The position numbers and the translations under genes were made by a program. Below, one piece after another: positions 22,170 to 32,540 of a stretch of 64,000 nt of DNA. Source of the DNA: Chinchilla lanigera (lineage: Eukaryota; Chordata; Mammalia; Rodentia; Chinchillidae); NCBI RefSeq assembly GCF_000276665.1, contig NW_004955405.1:12843679-12907678 (forward strand). Reading direction: 5' to 3'. Within the stretch, counting starts at the first letter, position 1; the number at the start of each line of letters is the position of its first letter. The notes under the pieces are model-generated. The model was not told the DNA's origin. It was given only the letters and a program-made list of their open reading frames with translations, and made no database searches.

Positions 22170-24396
22170 TGTGTTTTCAGCACATCCCTTTTAGGTGATC
22201 CAGCGTAGTTAAAATTGGCTGGAGTTGAGTGTTCTCCCATGTGGAAAGCTGGGAGCTAATGCGGATTAGAGTTGCTATTTCTTTTCTTCTAGACAGAGAA
22301 ATACTGCCAGCTAGAGTGGATATTTTCCTCTATTCAGGTTAATAATACTACAGTATGTTAAGGTCTTTCATTCTCTTGAGGGCAGGACTCATAAAGTACA
22401 AAATACTCTGATGTATTTAAAAATGACTAAAATCCTGAGAGTGCCTTTTCTCAATATTCACTCTGAGAACCTAATTAAGCTTTTGGAGGTAAAACATTCC
22501 AAAAGGAGGAAACAGCCTACTACTAGGTCTCACTACAGTTTTTGACTTTCAGATTTGTCATTTGTGAGCCTTCACAAATTCATCCATTGTTTTGTTTTTT
22601 TTTTTCCAGCCTTGGTTTTCTTAAAGTTTCTACTTATGGTTTTCTTTTTTGAAAATTTTGATTCTGTATAACAGTTTCTCTCTTTCTACAATTTGGGTCA
22701 GTGCTGCCCTATGACCTCAATATTTTTATGTGTCTAAGAAGATTTGTTCGGTTTTCTAGTTGTTCAGCTTTTTACTTGTTATTGGGATGAAGTTGTGGCT
22801 TCAAAGACATGTACATGCTGACTCAGAAACTGGAAGTACATGTTCACTTTTTAAAACTAAAAAATTTTAAAATATTTCACTGTTGAACAGTGGTATGACA
22901 CACGCAGAGCTGTTAACATAACATAAACATTCCCTATTGGGGGCTAAGAGTATAAAATAGTATGTAATAAAGAATATATTGGTTTTAGTTCAACAAAATG
23001 TATTGTGGCTGGATGCTCTGTGGAATGAAGGGAAGTTTACTGAGAAGCTCTTCTCTTGTTATTGGTTGAGAAAGCTTTAGAAAGGCACTTGAAGATTCTC
23101 AGAAACTCTGCCTTTGAAACTGAAAGGAATTTGAGCAATATCAGGGCTGGAAACACTTACAGGCTGTATGGATGACTTCTGAAGAGAAACTGGTACTAGG
23201 ACTTCTTGTTACTCCAGTAAAATATATGCACTATGTGATATTGGCTTTGAATCAGGAATGTGGGTGGCAACAGAACCATTAGAGAAGCCTGGAAAAATGG
23301 TAATTCACATGTGGCAAATCCCTTAATAAAACTCTCTTTTGATAATTTGGAGGCAGACTGTGTAGCTAATAAATATGAACTTCAAGTGAAGAAACTTTAA
23401 AATAATTCATTCTACCTAGATTATCTTAATTGCAGTTGGCTACATTTGAAAGAATCTCAATAAACACCTGTTAAATAAATGGATAAATCTCCAATTTTAC
23501 TTGCTACTTTGAATTTTTCATCACTTTTATTTGAAGTACTGCCATGTCCTCTTATCTAGCTATCTTACTAATAACTTTATTTTCATTACCCAATGCCTGT
23601 TTTATACCCTGCAATTTTAATTTATCAAAATGCCAATTACTGTCTTGCATCAAATAGCTCACCACTGATTATTTACTATGCTTCTGCGCAGGCCAATGAT
23701 TAGACCTGTGCTGATTGTTCTGTTTTCTGCTGTTTTCCATATATAACTTACTCTTCACATGGAACTGTCCATTTTTACAAGCCTATGGTGATAAATGAGA
23801 AATTTTTACTTTTTACACTGGTCCTCCTTAATCTTACTTGAACCTAGTAGTTACTTCATAAATCCTTGTACTCATGAGAAATGATGAATTAATCTCTGGT
23901 TCAGAATATGTAATATGAAACTATTACAATCATTGAAAATATCACTTAACAGTGACAAAATTTAAAATGATGCTACTATAGTGTGCATATGCAATACCTA
24001 GAATCTTGTTATGGTGAAATTTATAATTCAACAGATCTGGTATTAGAATGAGATGACCTTCTAACCTCTTCTCAAGGGATGGTCCATGCACCATATCTAA
24101 CAAAGCCTTAAGAGTGGAATTTTCTTGAAGACCAGGAAAAGAACAAAAAGGAAAAGCATTAGCAAAGTCACTCAGAAATAAAATTATTGTCAGTTTTAGC
24201 AACAGTGCATTATTTCATTTTAGTGCTAATGGAGAATTTCTAGAAGAAAAATTACTGGTAAGGTAAGTTAAGGCTACATCATATAAATTGTGGAAAGCTA
24301 CAAGGAAAACTGTATACCTAATAAAGCTGACAGTAATAAATGTTTTTTGTAGTACATAAATGGGAGCTACAAAGTGTGTGTGTGTGTGTGTTTGTT

Positions 24397-24449
<53 letters not shown>

Positions 24450-25650
24450 AAGAATTAATTTTGGCTCTCTGAATTGTGAAAAGTAATTTTGGCAAAAAAT
24501 ATCCAAAGGAAGTCAGACAAAAAGAACTGGAGAGATGTGTTGTTGGAATTCATTATTGATATTTAGTATCAAGAGAATATTTGCAAGTCACTGCAGGGTA
24601 ATATGTATAGCTAGTACTGTCCTACACTCTACCTATCTTAAGTTTGGATTATATGAAATAGTAGGTTGTCCTAAATTTGGCTCACAAAAGTATTTTGTAT
24701 TGTTTTTATACTTGCTAAGTTGTTTCTTCCTGCTTGACTTAGCAGAATCAGAATCATACTACTGAGCAAACCAGCACAAAACTTATTTCACTTAATTGCC
24801 CAGTTAACAGTGTTATATTTGCTTTGGTTAAGTGTAAAGAGCTGAACAAATACATTGAGTTTATTTTAGTTTTTGACACATGTTTTGGTTGAATAATTGA
24901 ATAAAAATGTTTGTTGGAGCAGCCACAATGTATTTGGAAGCGTTCAAGGGCACATAAGGCTAAAACCCCAAATTTCTGCACTGAGACTGGTGAACTTGTG
25001 GAGACTGATCTAGTGGCTGAAGTTCGGCAGGAAAATCCTAGTCTTGTGTTTTGCAATGTGTGTGTGCGCCTAAAATCAAGCATTCTCAGTTGAGTTTGCT
25101 TAACACTCAGGCTGGTGAGTAAAAGGGACCAAAGTGATTGAGTTCATGTAACAACCCACACCCCTAACTTTGGGCAGTTTATTTGTAAAATAAAGTACTT
25201 TTTTACATAGCTAAAGAAAAACTCATCCAATTGATGGTTCTTTGGGAATATATCATCAGGAAAAACAGTTCGTGGGAATGACATTAGCAGGATTGTTTGC
25301 TATGTCACAGGAAGACAAAAAAATTTTTGTGCGCTTTGTGCCTACTAGTTGTACCTGATACTGAAGAAAGAAAATGATAATATATGCATACATTTAGTTG
25401 ATCAATGGATCAAAACTCAGAATTCATATAGACAGATTTGTACAGTTTTAGACTATAAGCATCTTCAACTCACTGTGAAGTTTTAATTATTTTTTAATAC
25501 ACTATATAATTGTATAGCACAGGGCTCAAATATATCCACTTAAAATACATTTGTGGAATTGTTCAATATTTTTACCCTTCTGGGAATTAAAATAAAAATG
25601 ATTTTCATCATTTTCTAGATTTCTACGACATAATTACAGGAGAAAAATGA
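22170..25650. other. Unrecognised noncoding stretch with (GT)n(AG)n repeat
   Basis: No gene identified. The plus frame at 24911-25093 and minus frame at 24754-25083 overlap on opposite strands and show no domain. A 50-base stretch at about 22950-23005 resembles one at 20880-20935. Confidence 0.4.
24374..24444. repeat. (GT)n followed by (AG)n microsatellite
   Basis: A GT run (24374-24391) is followed by TTTGTTAGAC and then about 46 bases of AG dinucleotides. The minus-strand Ser-Leu frame here is a repeat artefact. Confidence 0.97.
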
Positions 25651-25654
25651 CAGA

Positions 25655-25800
25655 ACAAAGATTTTAAAAACAGACCGGCTGCATTTAAAGCCCAGTTTCC
25701 CATTCATTGTCTGTATAATCTTGATAAAATTATTTAAATTTTTGGCGCCTGGTTTCCTGAGTTATGGAAATAAAAATATACTTGCCAAATTTGCAATGAA
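25655..25800 (-). mobile_element. MIR SINE relic
   Basis: GACCGGCTGCATTTAAAGCC, then a block like 'cttgataaaattatttaaat', then CCTGGTTTCCTGAGTTATGG: the order of the MIR core on the minus strand. Confidence 0.6.
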
Positions 25801-26291
25801 TTTATTTTTAAAATATATTGTAAAATGTATTTTGTTTACTGTTTGTATATTTTTATGGAAAAAGTATTATAGTTTGGAGCACTTACGTGATGTGTAATGA
25901 CCAAATCAAAGCAATTAACATTTCTCTGTCATCAGAAATTTTCTGTGCTTGGAACCCTCAAACTTCTCTGCTATTTATTTTGAAATGTGTAATCAGCTAC
26001 TGCAGATTGTAGTTGCTCTGTTGTGCCACAAACACCAGAACTACTTCCCCTACTTTACATGCATTTTTTTGTCCACTGTCTCTGCTTTTCACTTTTGCCC
26101 CTCAGCCTCTTTCCTGGCCACTGTTGACCTCTGTTCTACTTTCTATTTCTGTGCAACCAACATTTTTACCTTCTCCAAAAGAGTGGGAGCATACGGCTTT
26201 TGCTTCATGTTTCTGATTTACTGGTTTTCACATAATAATCTCCAGCTTTTCCTATGTTGTCTCAGATAGCAGTATTTTAGCATTTTTGTGA

Positions 26292-26330
26292 CTAGATAGA
26301 TAGATAGATAGATAGATATAGATATATATC
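26292..26330. repeat. (TAGA)n microsatellite
   Basis: Tetranucleotide TAGA run grading into TATA, in the 3' part of the old L1. Confidence 0.9.
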
Positions 26331-26787
26331 CATTCATCTTTGGTTGAATGTCTTGATCAAGGTCTATATCTTAGCTACTGCAAATAGTGCCACAGTAAGC
26401 GTAGGCATGAAGGTAGCTCTTAGAATGATCTCATTTCCTTTGGATTTTCACCCAGCATTGAGATTTATAAGATCAGGATATAGTTGTACTTTGAGCTTTG
26501 TAAGAAACCTCTACAGTCTTTTCCATAATGTATATATTAATTTACATCCTGACTAACCATGTATGACTTTTCCTTTCTTTGGATCCTTGCCACCATTTGC
26601 CATTTATCTTTTTTTTATAATAGCCATTCTAATGGTGATATAATATTTCATTGTGGTTTGATTTGTGTTTCCCTGATGATTAGTGATGCTGAATCTTTTT
26701 TCATATACTGATGAATATTTATGTATCTTCTTGTGAGAAATATCTTTTCAAATCATTTGCAAAATTTTAAATTATTATTATTAGTAG

Positions 26788-26840
26788 TAGTACTGGGAAT
26801 TGAACTAGGACCTTCACACTGAGCTACATCCTCAGTCTGT
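26788..26840 (-). mobile_element. Shortened ID-type SINE
   Basis: Reverse-orientation ID with GTACTGGGAATTGAACTAGG, then directly GAGCTACATCCTCAGTCTG; the middle GCCTGGCAAGC section is missing. It borders the TATC array. Confidence 0.65.
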
Positions 26841-26892
26841 TTATCTATCTATCATCTATCTACCTATCTATCTATCTATCTATCTATCTATC

Positions 26893-26927
<35 letters not shown>

Positions 26928-27003
26928 ATCTATCTATCTATCTATCTGTCATCTATCTGGCATCTATCTATCTATCATCTATCATCTATCTATCTACCTA
27001 TCT
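26838..27003. repeat. (TATC)n tetranucleotide array
   Basis: About 165 bases of TATC with periodic CATC, CACC and GTC variants. It is flanked by an ID fragment on one side and, 40 bases on, a B1 element on the other, so it probably grew from a SINE tail. Confidence 0.95.
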
Positions 27004-27044
27004 AATCAGGCTTCTATTTATTATCCATTTATTTATTCATTTAT

Positions 27045-27152
27045 TTTTAAATTTTGAGGCAAGACCTCAGTAAGTAGGTAAATTGTGCTCCTATTTCCTC
27101 AGCTTTCTAATATGCTGAGATTACAGGTGTGTGCCACTGTATCTGGTAATTT
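27045..27152 (-). mobile_element. B1 SINE relic
   Basis: Reverse-orientation B1: TTTTGAGGCAAGACCTCAGT, then CTCCTATTTCCTCAGC and GAGATTACAGGTGTGTGCCA. It lies inside the old L1. Confidence 0.7.
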
Positions 27153-28009
27153 TCCCACTTTAAATGGTTTAGGATCACTTATTCTTTTATATATATATAT
27201 ATTCTGGATACTAACTGCCTGTCAAATCAATAGTTTGCAAAGTTTTTCTCCCAGTCTTTACATTATTTCTTGACTGTTCTTTCTTTTGCTTTGCAGAAAA
27301 CTGATTTGCTTGACAGAATCTCATTTGTCTAGATTTGCTTTTATTTCTTGTGCATTCAAGAATTCTTTATTCCAATGCCTTTACTGCTTTCTTACAGTGG
27401 TTCCCTAGTTTCAGGTCTTAGAATTAAATTCTTGACTCCCTTTGATTTGGCTTTTGTATATTGTCCTTTCTCCAGTAAGTGTTTTTACTAAATTGGAATT
27501 TGTTATTTTCACAGTTCTTTTTGGTAGATTGTTTTAGATTTTTCTACATGTAAGATCATTTCATATGCAAATATATATAACTGGACTTCTTCATTTCTAA
27601 TTTGTATGCCCTTTTGTCTTGCCAAGTTGCTCTAAGACTTCTAGTACTATGTTGAATAATAGATATGACAATAAATATTTTTGTTTCATATTTTAAATGT
27701 TTTTAGCTATACACATACTTCTTAGAATTACTTTTACTTTATCATATGGGTTTATTACATTGCATTATGTTCTTATTTTTTGAAAAATTTTTAAATTTCC
27801 CTTCTACTTTTTCAATGGATCTAATAGTAATGAATAATATGCTGTTAAGTTTCCATATATCCACACAATTTCTAAAGTTCTCCATGTTGGTAATTTCTAG
27901 TATTATGTAATTGTAGTCAGAAAAGATAAATTGTATGGTGTGCTTTCTTTTTTAATCCCTTGATACTTATTTTGTGGCCTAATAGATGGTTTACTGTGGA
28001 GAATGTTTT

Positions 28010-28116
28010 TTTTTTTTTTTGGTTTTTTTTTGGTTTTTCTCCGGTACCGGGAACCGAACTCACGACCTTGCGCTTGCCAGGCAGGCGCTTTGCCGCTGAG
28101 CTAAATCCCCAGCCCA
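28010..28116 (-). mobile_element. ID-type SINE, young copy, inside old L1
   Basis: Reverse-orientation ID with a T-rich tail complement (GGTTTTTTTTTGGTTTTTCT), CCGGTACCGGGAACCGAACT, TTGCGCTTGCCAGGCAGGCG and GAGCTAAATCCCCAGCCC. Flanked by 10-bp repeats AGAATGTTTT (28000-28009 and 28117-28126). Near-identical in sequence to the copies at 30584 and 47862. Confidence 0.93.
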
Positions 28117-28480
28117 AGAATGTTTTATGTGTTGTTGAGAGGAATGAAAATTCTGCATCTACTGGATGAAATATTCTGTATCTGTTAAATCTGCTTGGTC
28201 TACAGTATAGTTTAATTCCAAAATTTTTAGTTGGTTTCCACCTGAATGATCTACCTATTGGTGAAAGTAATCTATTAATCTCCTATTATTACACTATTCT
28301 ATCCCTTTGTAAGACTTAATATTTGCTTTACACAAGTGGGTGCTACAACATTGGGTGTATGTATAGTTTTAATTGGTATTGCTCTTGTTCAATTCTTACC
28401 TTCCATTTTCATGTATTTTATGCACTTATTTTGATATTTGCTCATCTCATAGAGAAGTTGTCTCTATTATTTTATAGTAT

Positions 28481-29120
28481 AGCTTTTGTAGTGAATGTCC
28501 TTTTTCTGGAAGAGGTGTCTTGGGGAATTGGTTTTGTAAGCTACATTGCCTATAGCCCTGTATCTCCAGACCCTTAATTTTTTGGGGCACACTTACTGTG
28601 TTGATCCATCTTTCACTTTAGGATAAGACACTAAGTGAACTTGGATGCTAGCAGTGCAGTTCCACTCTGCGTTCCTGTCGAGTTCATGAGGCTTCAATCT
28701 TTTCTACTGCTGCAGTAGAATTTGGGACTCCAGGGATGGGAAAATGCAGAAGCTTCTGCTCTTTGTGGCAGTATGCATTCCGGAAGTGCTTCCTTTCTCA
28801 AGATGGTACGGCACTGCACGGCCCGTGCTCTGGGAATGGCACGATGCAATATGATCTTCTATGAAGCAGAAGTATTGTGATTACTCCAGGTAGCTTCTTT
28901 GATTGGGTTTCAATTTATTTTGGCTGTGGAACTCTTATGCAACTAGAATTGCTGGTATCTGGTGTCCACAGGGAAGGGGTCCACTGAGACTCTCCTTTCC
29001 CTTTCTCCTAAAATGAGAAGAATCCTGACCAGCTTAGTTCCTGGTACATGTTGTATCCTTTTTTCTGTGCCATCATCCCAGGTCTGTGTATCTCATAGAG
29101 TTTCTGTGATTGCCTTATTC
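28481..29120. other. Unrecognised noncoding stretch
   Basis: No gene recognised. The block at about 28640-28860 is richer in GC and CpG than its surroundings (GTACGGCACTGCACGG, CATTCCGGAAGTGC) but has no coding support. Confidence 0.4.
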
Positions 29121-29640
29121 AGTTTATGGTTTAGATTTAAAGTATTCCCCAAGTCTCATGTGTTTTGAAGGAGATTGGATCATGGAAGCACTATACTCTT
29201 CAGTGGATTGATCCATCAGTGAGTGTTGCAGTTCATGTGCTCTTAAGAGAGAGGACTTTCAGGTTGAGGTGGTAGACACCTCTAATCCTAGCATTTGGGA
29301 GGCTGAAGCAGGAGGAGTGCTGCTAGTTTGACGCCAGCCTGGGCTACATATGAGTTTCAGGACAGTCTGCTCTATGTAGCAAAACCGTGTCTCAAAAGGA
29401 AAAGAGAGAGAGAGGGTGAGAGAGAGAGACAGGCCTGATCAGAAAACACGGGTCACTGGGGCATAAACTGTAAAGGTATAACTTTATCTAAGCTCCTTTC
29501 TTGTCACTCTGCTTCCTAGCTGCCAAGGGATGAGCAGCTGTACTTCACATGTCCTTCTAGCACGCTGTTTCTGCCTTTCATTTGAGAGGTTGAGAGAAAA
29601 GTTATGTGTTGCAATTGGCCCAAGCGCTTTGTTGTTCATT
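29121..29640 (+). mobile_element. MaLR-like LTR split by a B1
   Basis: Begins near TTATGGTTTAGATTTAAAGT and CCCCAAGTCTCATGTGTTTT, the usual MaLR start. After the B1 at 29261-29410 it continues with CTCTGCTTCCTAGCTGCCAA, GATGAGCAGCTGTACTTCAC and CAATTGGCCCAAGCG, the usual later LTR order. The open frame at 29530-29880 lies partly in it and is not a gene. Confidence 0.6.
29261..29410 (+). mobile_element. B1 SINE
   Basis: Plus-strand B1: AGGTTGAGGTGGTAGACACC, GGGAGGCTGAAGCAGGAGGA, CCAGCCTGGGCTACATATGA with internal duplication, and AAAACCGTGTCTCAAAAGG, then a GA-rich tail. It sits inside the LTR at 29121-29640. No clear target-site repeat. Confidence 0.85.
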
Positions 29641-30266
29641 CACATTTCATCACGATTTCCCCAGGAGGTGAACATGGTGGTACAATATCTCACATTTATC
29701 CTGGTAGTTTTCAGTCTGGCTCTGCTCCTGTTCCTTTCTTCCCCGCAAGTCCGTCCTTGGGGAATGGGAATGTTTACCATGTGCCACTGTGTTTTGGAAA
29801 TATTTAGTTTTTTTTTTTTTTTTTTTTTCTATATTTACAGAGGATTGCAGCTAAGAGTTTGCCTTGAGCCTCAGAGGTGATTTTGGACTTAGATGCTTCA
29901 CCAACGCTAAAACTATTAAGAATTTTGTGACTCCTAGAAATGGACATAATATTGTGGTACCTCAGCTCAGGAGTTCAATTCTTTTCACATTTCTTGTTGC
30001 AAACTAAACTGAGTGAGAACCAAATCAAATTTCCTATCAGGTCAATGTTGAACCTAACCATTGAATTTGGTTTGGTTCTTGTCCAACTTGGTTTGCAGTC
30101 ATGGAAAGAATCACATTGTGAACCAAGCTATCATCATATACTTAGTTCTAGGGTTCTCTCCAAGTTACTTACCTTGAAATACTGCTATTCTTTTTTATTT
30201 GTTTGGTTTTTTATGGATACCAAGGGAAGTGCTGAACTTCTCTGTTCAGCCACTTGATATCTCCTG

Positions 30267-30306
30267 TATCACATAGTAATGTAATATATCACATAGTAAT
30301 GTAATA
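30267..30306. repeat. Two-copy 20-bp tandem duplication
   Basis: TATCACATAGTAATGTAATA is present twice in succession (30267-30286 and 30287-30306, with a one-base difference at the end). It borders a MIR relic. Confidence 0.85.
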
Positions 30307-30375
30307 AAGTCTGTAAAGTACCTACCACAGTTCCTGATGTATAGCAAGTGTTCAGTAAGTGCTAGCTGTTATGAA
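30295..30375 (-). mobile_element. MIR SINE relic
   Basis: GTCTGTAAAGTACCTACCAC, then CAGTTCCTGATGTATAGCAA and GTGTTCAGTAAGTGCTAG: reverse-orientation MIR 3' core order. Confidence 0.6.
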
Positions 30376-30518
30376 AATGTAATAATCACACCTTTCAACA
30401 TAACCAAGTTAATAATTAGTATACAGCAAGTTATTGTTCTTTTTTGAATAGTCATTTTAACCTTTCCTTTGTTTTTTAGTTTATTCAACTTTATGTAGAA
30501 CTAACCAGGGGCAGGAAG

Positions 30519-30861
30519 ATTATTAGAAGGTGAAAACGTGAATTTTTACTATTTTTGATTCTGTACCTTTACATATGCTTTTATTTTATTTTATTTTTTT
30601 TTTTGGTTTTTTTTTGGTTTTTCTCTGGTACCAGGAACTGAACTCACGACCTTGCGCTTGCCAGGCAGGCGCTTTTGCCGCTGAGCTAAATCCCCAGCCC
30701 CTACATATGCTTTTAATTTGATGTAATCTGATCTTTTATCGATGAAAACACTTTGTTATCAAACCTGAATTCTGATCTCTCCACATAATCACATTCTAAA
30801 CACTCAATATAATGTTCTGAAATTACTTTCACTATAAATATGTGGTCATGCTTTTTTCAAA
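30519..30861 (+). repeat. Left arm of large inverted repeat
   Basis: About 211 bp once the inserted SINE (30584-30701) and its extra 14-bp duplicate are removed. It pairs with 31557-31751 in opposite orientation at about 90% identity by eye. Identical stretches shared with the right arm include CACTTTGTTATCAAAC and TCTCCACATAATCACATTCT. Confidence 0.9.
30584..30701 (-). mobile_element. ID-type SINE, young copy, inside inverted-repeat arm
   Basis: Reverse-orientation ID with tail complement, TTTTTCTCTGGTACCAGGAA, CTTGCGCTTGCCAGGCAGGC and GAGCTAAATCCCCAGCCCC. Flanked by identical 14-bp repeats TACATATGCTTTTA (30570-30583 and 30702-30715). The right arm of the inverted repeat lacks this SINE. 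Confidence 0.95.
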
Positions 30862-31556
30862 CCTACATATAACACTGGTCATATCTTGTTTTGGGGCAGG
30901 AAATTTTTATACTGGACAAAAGATATTGGGAACCCAATAGATTTGAACTCTCTTATATGGAAAACAAATTAGATATACTTTTGTAAAACATGAAAAGATA
31001 AAATTACAGTTCAAAACATTTGAAGCTGATATTCCCTTTGTGCATAACATCCTATTTTGTGAGATGAACAGTTGTAAATTATATAGACTTTACTGTCGAG
31101 TTACTATGAGAAAGAACAATAGAACAGATATTTTGGTAAACAGAGGTAGCAAGTCTTTCTAAAAGCGCTAAGAATGTTTTTCAATATGATTTGGATTTTT
31201 TTAGGGTTTAATTAGATGAATTCTAAATTCTCTTTGCTATAGCATGTAAAAAATGTTCAAATTAGTGAAAAAAATTAAAATCAAAATATTGACCACTTCT
31301 CTTCAAATCACAAATGTCTGCAATATTGTCTAAATTATCTTTCATCACAACAATCTGTATAGCAATGCTTCTTCAATTAAATTGCTCTCAGAAAAGCAGT
31401 TTGTCCAAATAAATCTTGATTTTATTTTGGCTGGATTTTACTCTAAAAAGCCTAAAGCAAATTCAATTATTTTATAATTCCCATTATAACATAAATTCTC
31501 ACATCTCAACAACTGTCAATTTAAGGATTTTCCTGGTTTTTAATCAAATTTGCAAT
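30862..31556. other. Spacer between inverted-repeat arms
   Basis: AT-rich sequence in which I recognise no gene or repeat. Confidence 0.5.
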
Positions 31557-31751
31557 TTGAAAAAAGCATAACCACAGATTTAAAGTGAAAACAATTTCAT
31601 GACGTTCATATTGAGTGTTTAGAATGTGATTATGTGGAGAGATTGGAATTCAAGTTTGATAACAAAGTGTTCTCATCGATAAAAGATCTGATTACATCAA
31701 ATTAATAGCAATCAAAAATAGTACAAATTCACATTTTCACCTTCTAATAAT
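31557..31751 (-). repeat. Right arm of large inverted repeat
   Basis: 195 bp whose reverse complement aligns along the full length of the left arm. The only larger difference is a 16-bp indel around the left arm's SINE target site. The spacer between the arms is about 695 bp. Confidence 0.9.
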
Positions 31752-32540
31752 GTTAGAAAATTCACATAGTAAATTTTATTTTAAATATGAATAGAAAAAC
31801 CAATCCTATAAAAAGAAAAAAGAAAAAACTAATAGCAAAAATATTTAATTTCCAAAAATTAAAATATGAGTGAAAGTAAAATCACAGGGGATGGGTAAAG
31901 ATTAGCTACTCTATATTTTAAAGAGGAAGAAACTATAATCACAACATTCTACTCAAGAAAAAAAAGGTTTATGAAGGAAAAATAAATTTTTTTTATTGGA
32001 GATCACCAAAAGGCAAATTATATCCTTGACAAACTACCAGAATTTCATTAATCCAAGTTGATATGAATATTTAAGTGAAACTTTCAGTTCCTGTTTTGAG
32101 AATTTTTCCTTGTATAAATTAATTTTTGCCAGAGGACATAGTAAAGTTTTTGGAAGAGATTTAGTGTAGCTTGAGTGAGTAGAGAGTCCATAGAGCATTA
32201 TAAATTGATAGTTATTCCTGTCACTCTCAATGATAGATGCTTGCAAAGGCTTGTGATTTGAGTTGGCAATCATAGAGCTGTTAAAACAGAAGACGATGAA
32301 AGCAATGGTGAATATAGTCTTTAGGAAACGTGTTCACTGAACACATTTAAGATTCGCCTGGTTCTTGGAAGCACGACCCAGCAATTATAAGCCAAACCCA
32401 CATAATTCAGTTCAGTGATTCTCAGTTGTGACTACATACCTCAACTCTTTAACAATAATGCCTAGATTATACTCCCATAAGCTTTGGGAAGGTATTAGAA
32501 CATCCAATGTTATAACATGACTTCCAAAAGAGTTTAAAAA

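Larger units (their letters stand above)
25850..28480 (-). mobile_element. Old L1 LINE, minus strand, interrupted
   Basis: Plus-strand order is the reverse complement of an L1: 3' UTR (25850-26280, with 'acttcccctactttac' and 'ctggccactgttgacctctg'), the end of ORF2 (26330-26760, with TTAGCTACTGCAAATAGTGC and TTCTAATGGTGATATAAT), a central ORF2 zone (27170-27800, with 'aagacttctagtactatgttg') and upstream ORF2 (27810-28470, with 'tctgcttggtctacagt'). It is old, has no coding frame left, and has been split by a shortened ID SINE, a TATC array, a B1 and a young ID SINE (28010-28116). Confidence 0.75.

Noticed and set aside
24318..24506. Minus-strand frame with Ser-Leu repeat
   Set aside because: Created by translating the AG microsatellite.
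24754..25093. Overlapping frames on both strands near 25 kb considered as a processed pseudogene
   Set aside because: I could not match either translation to any family; no A tail or target-site duplicates were found.
25949..26269. 106-codon plus-strand frame, Phe- and Cys-rich
   Set aside because: Lies antisense to an old L1 3' UTR; not a gene.
26838..27003. Regular TATC array considered as a CRISPR-like array
   Set aside because: Four-base units without spacers; a simple microsatellite in a mammalian genome.
29530..29880. 116-codon plus-strand frame with hydrophobic runs
   Set aside because: Covers LTR sequence and a poly-T tract (the Phe run); no gene evidence.
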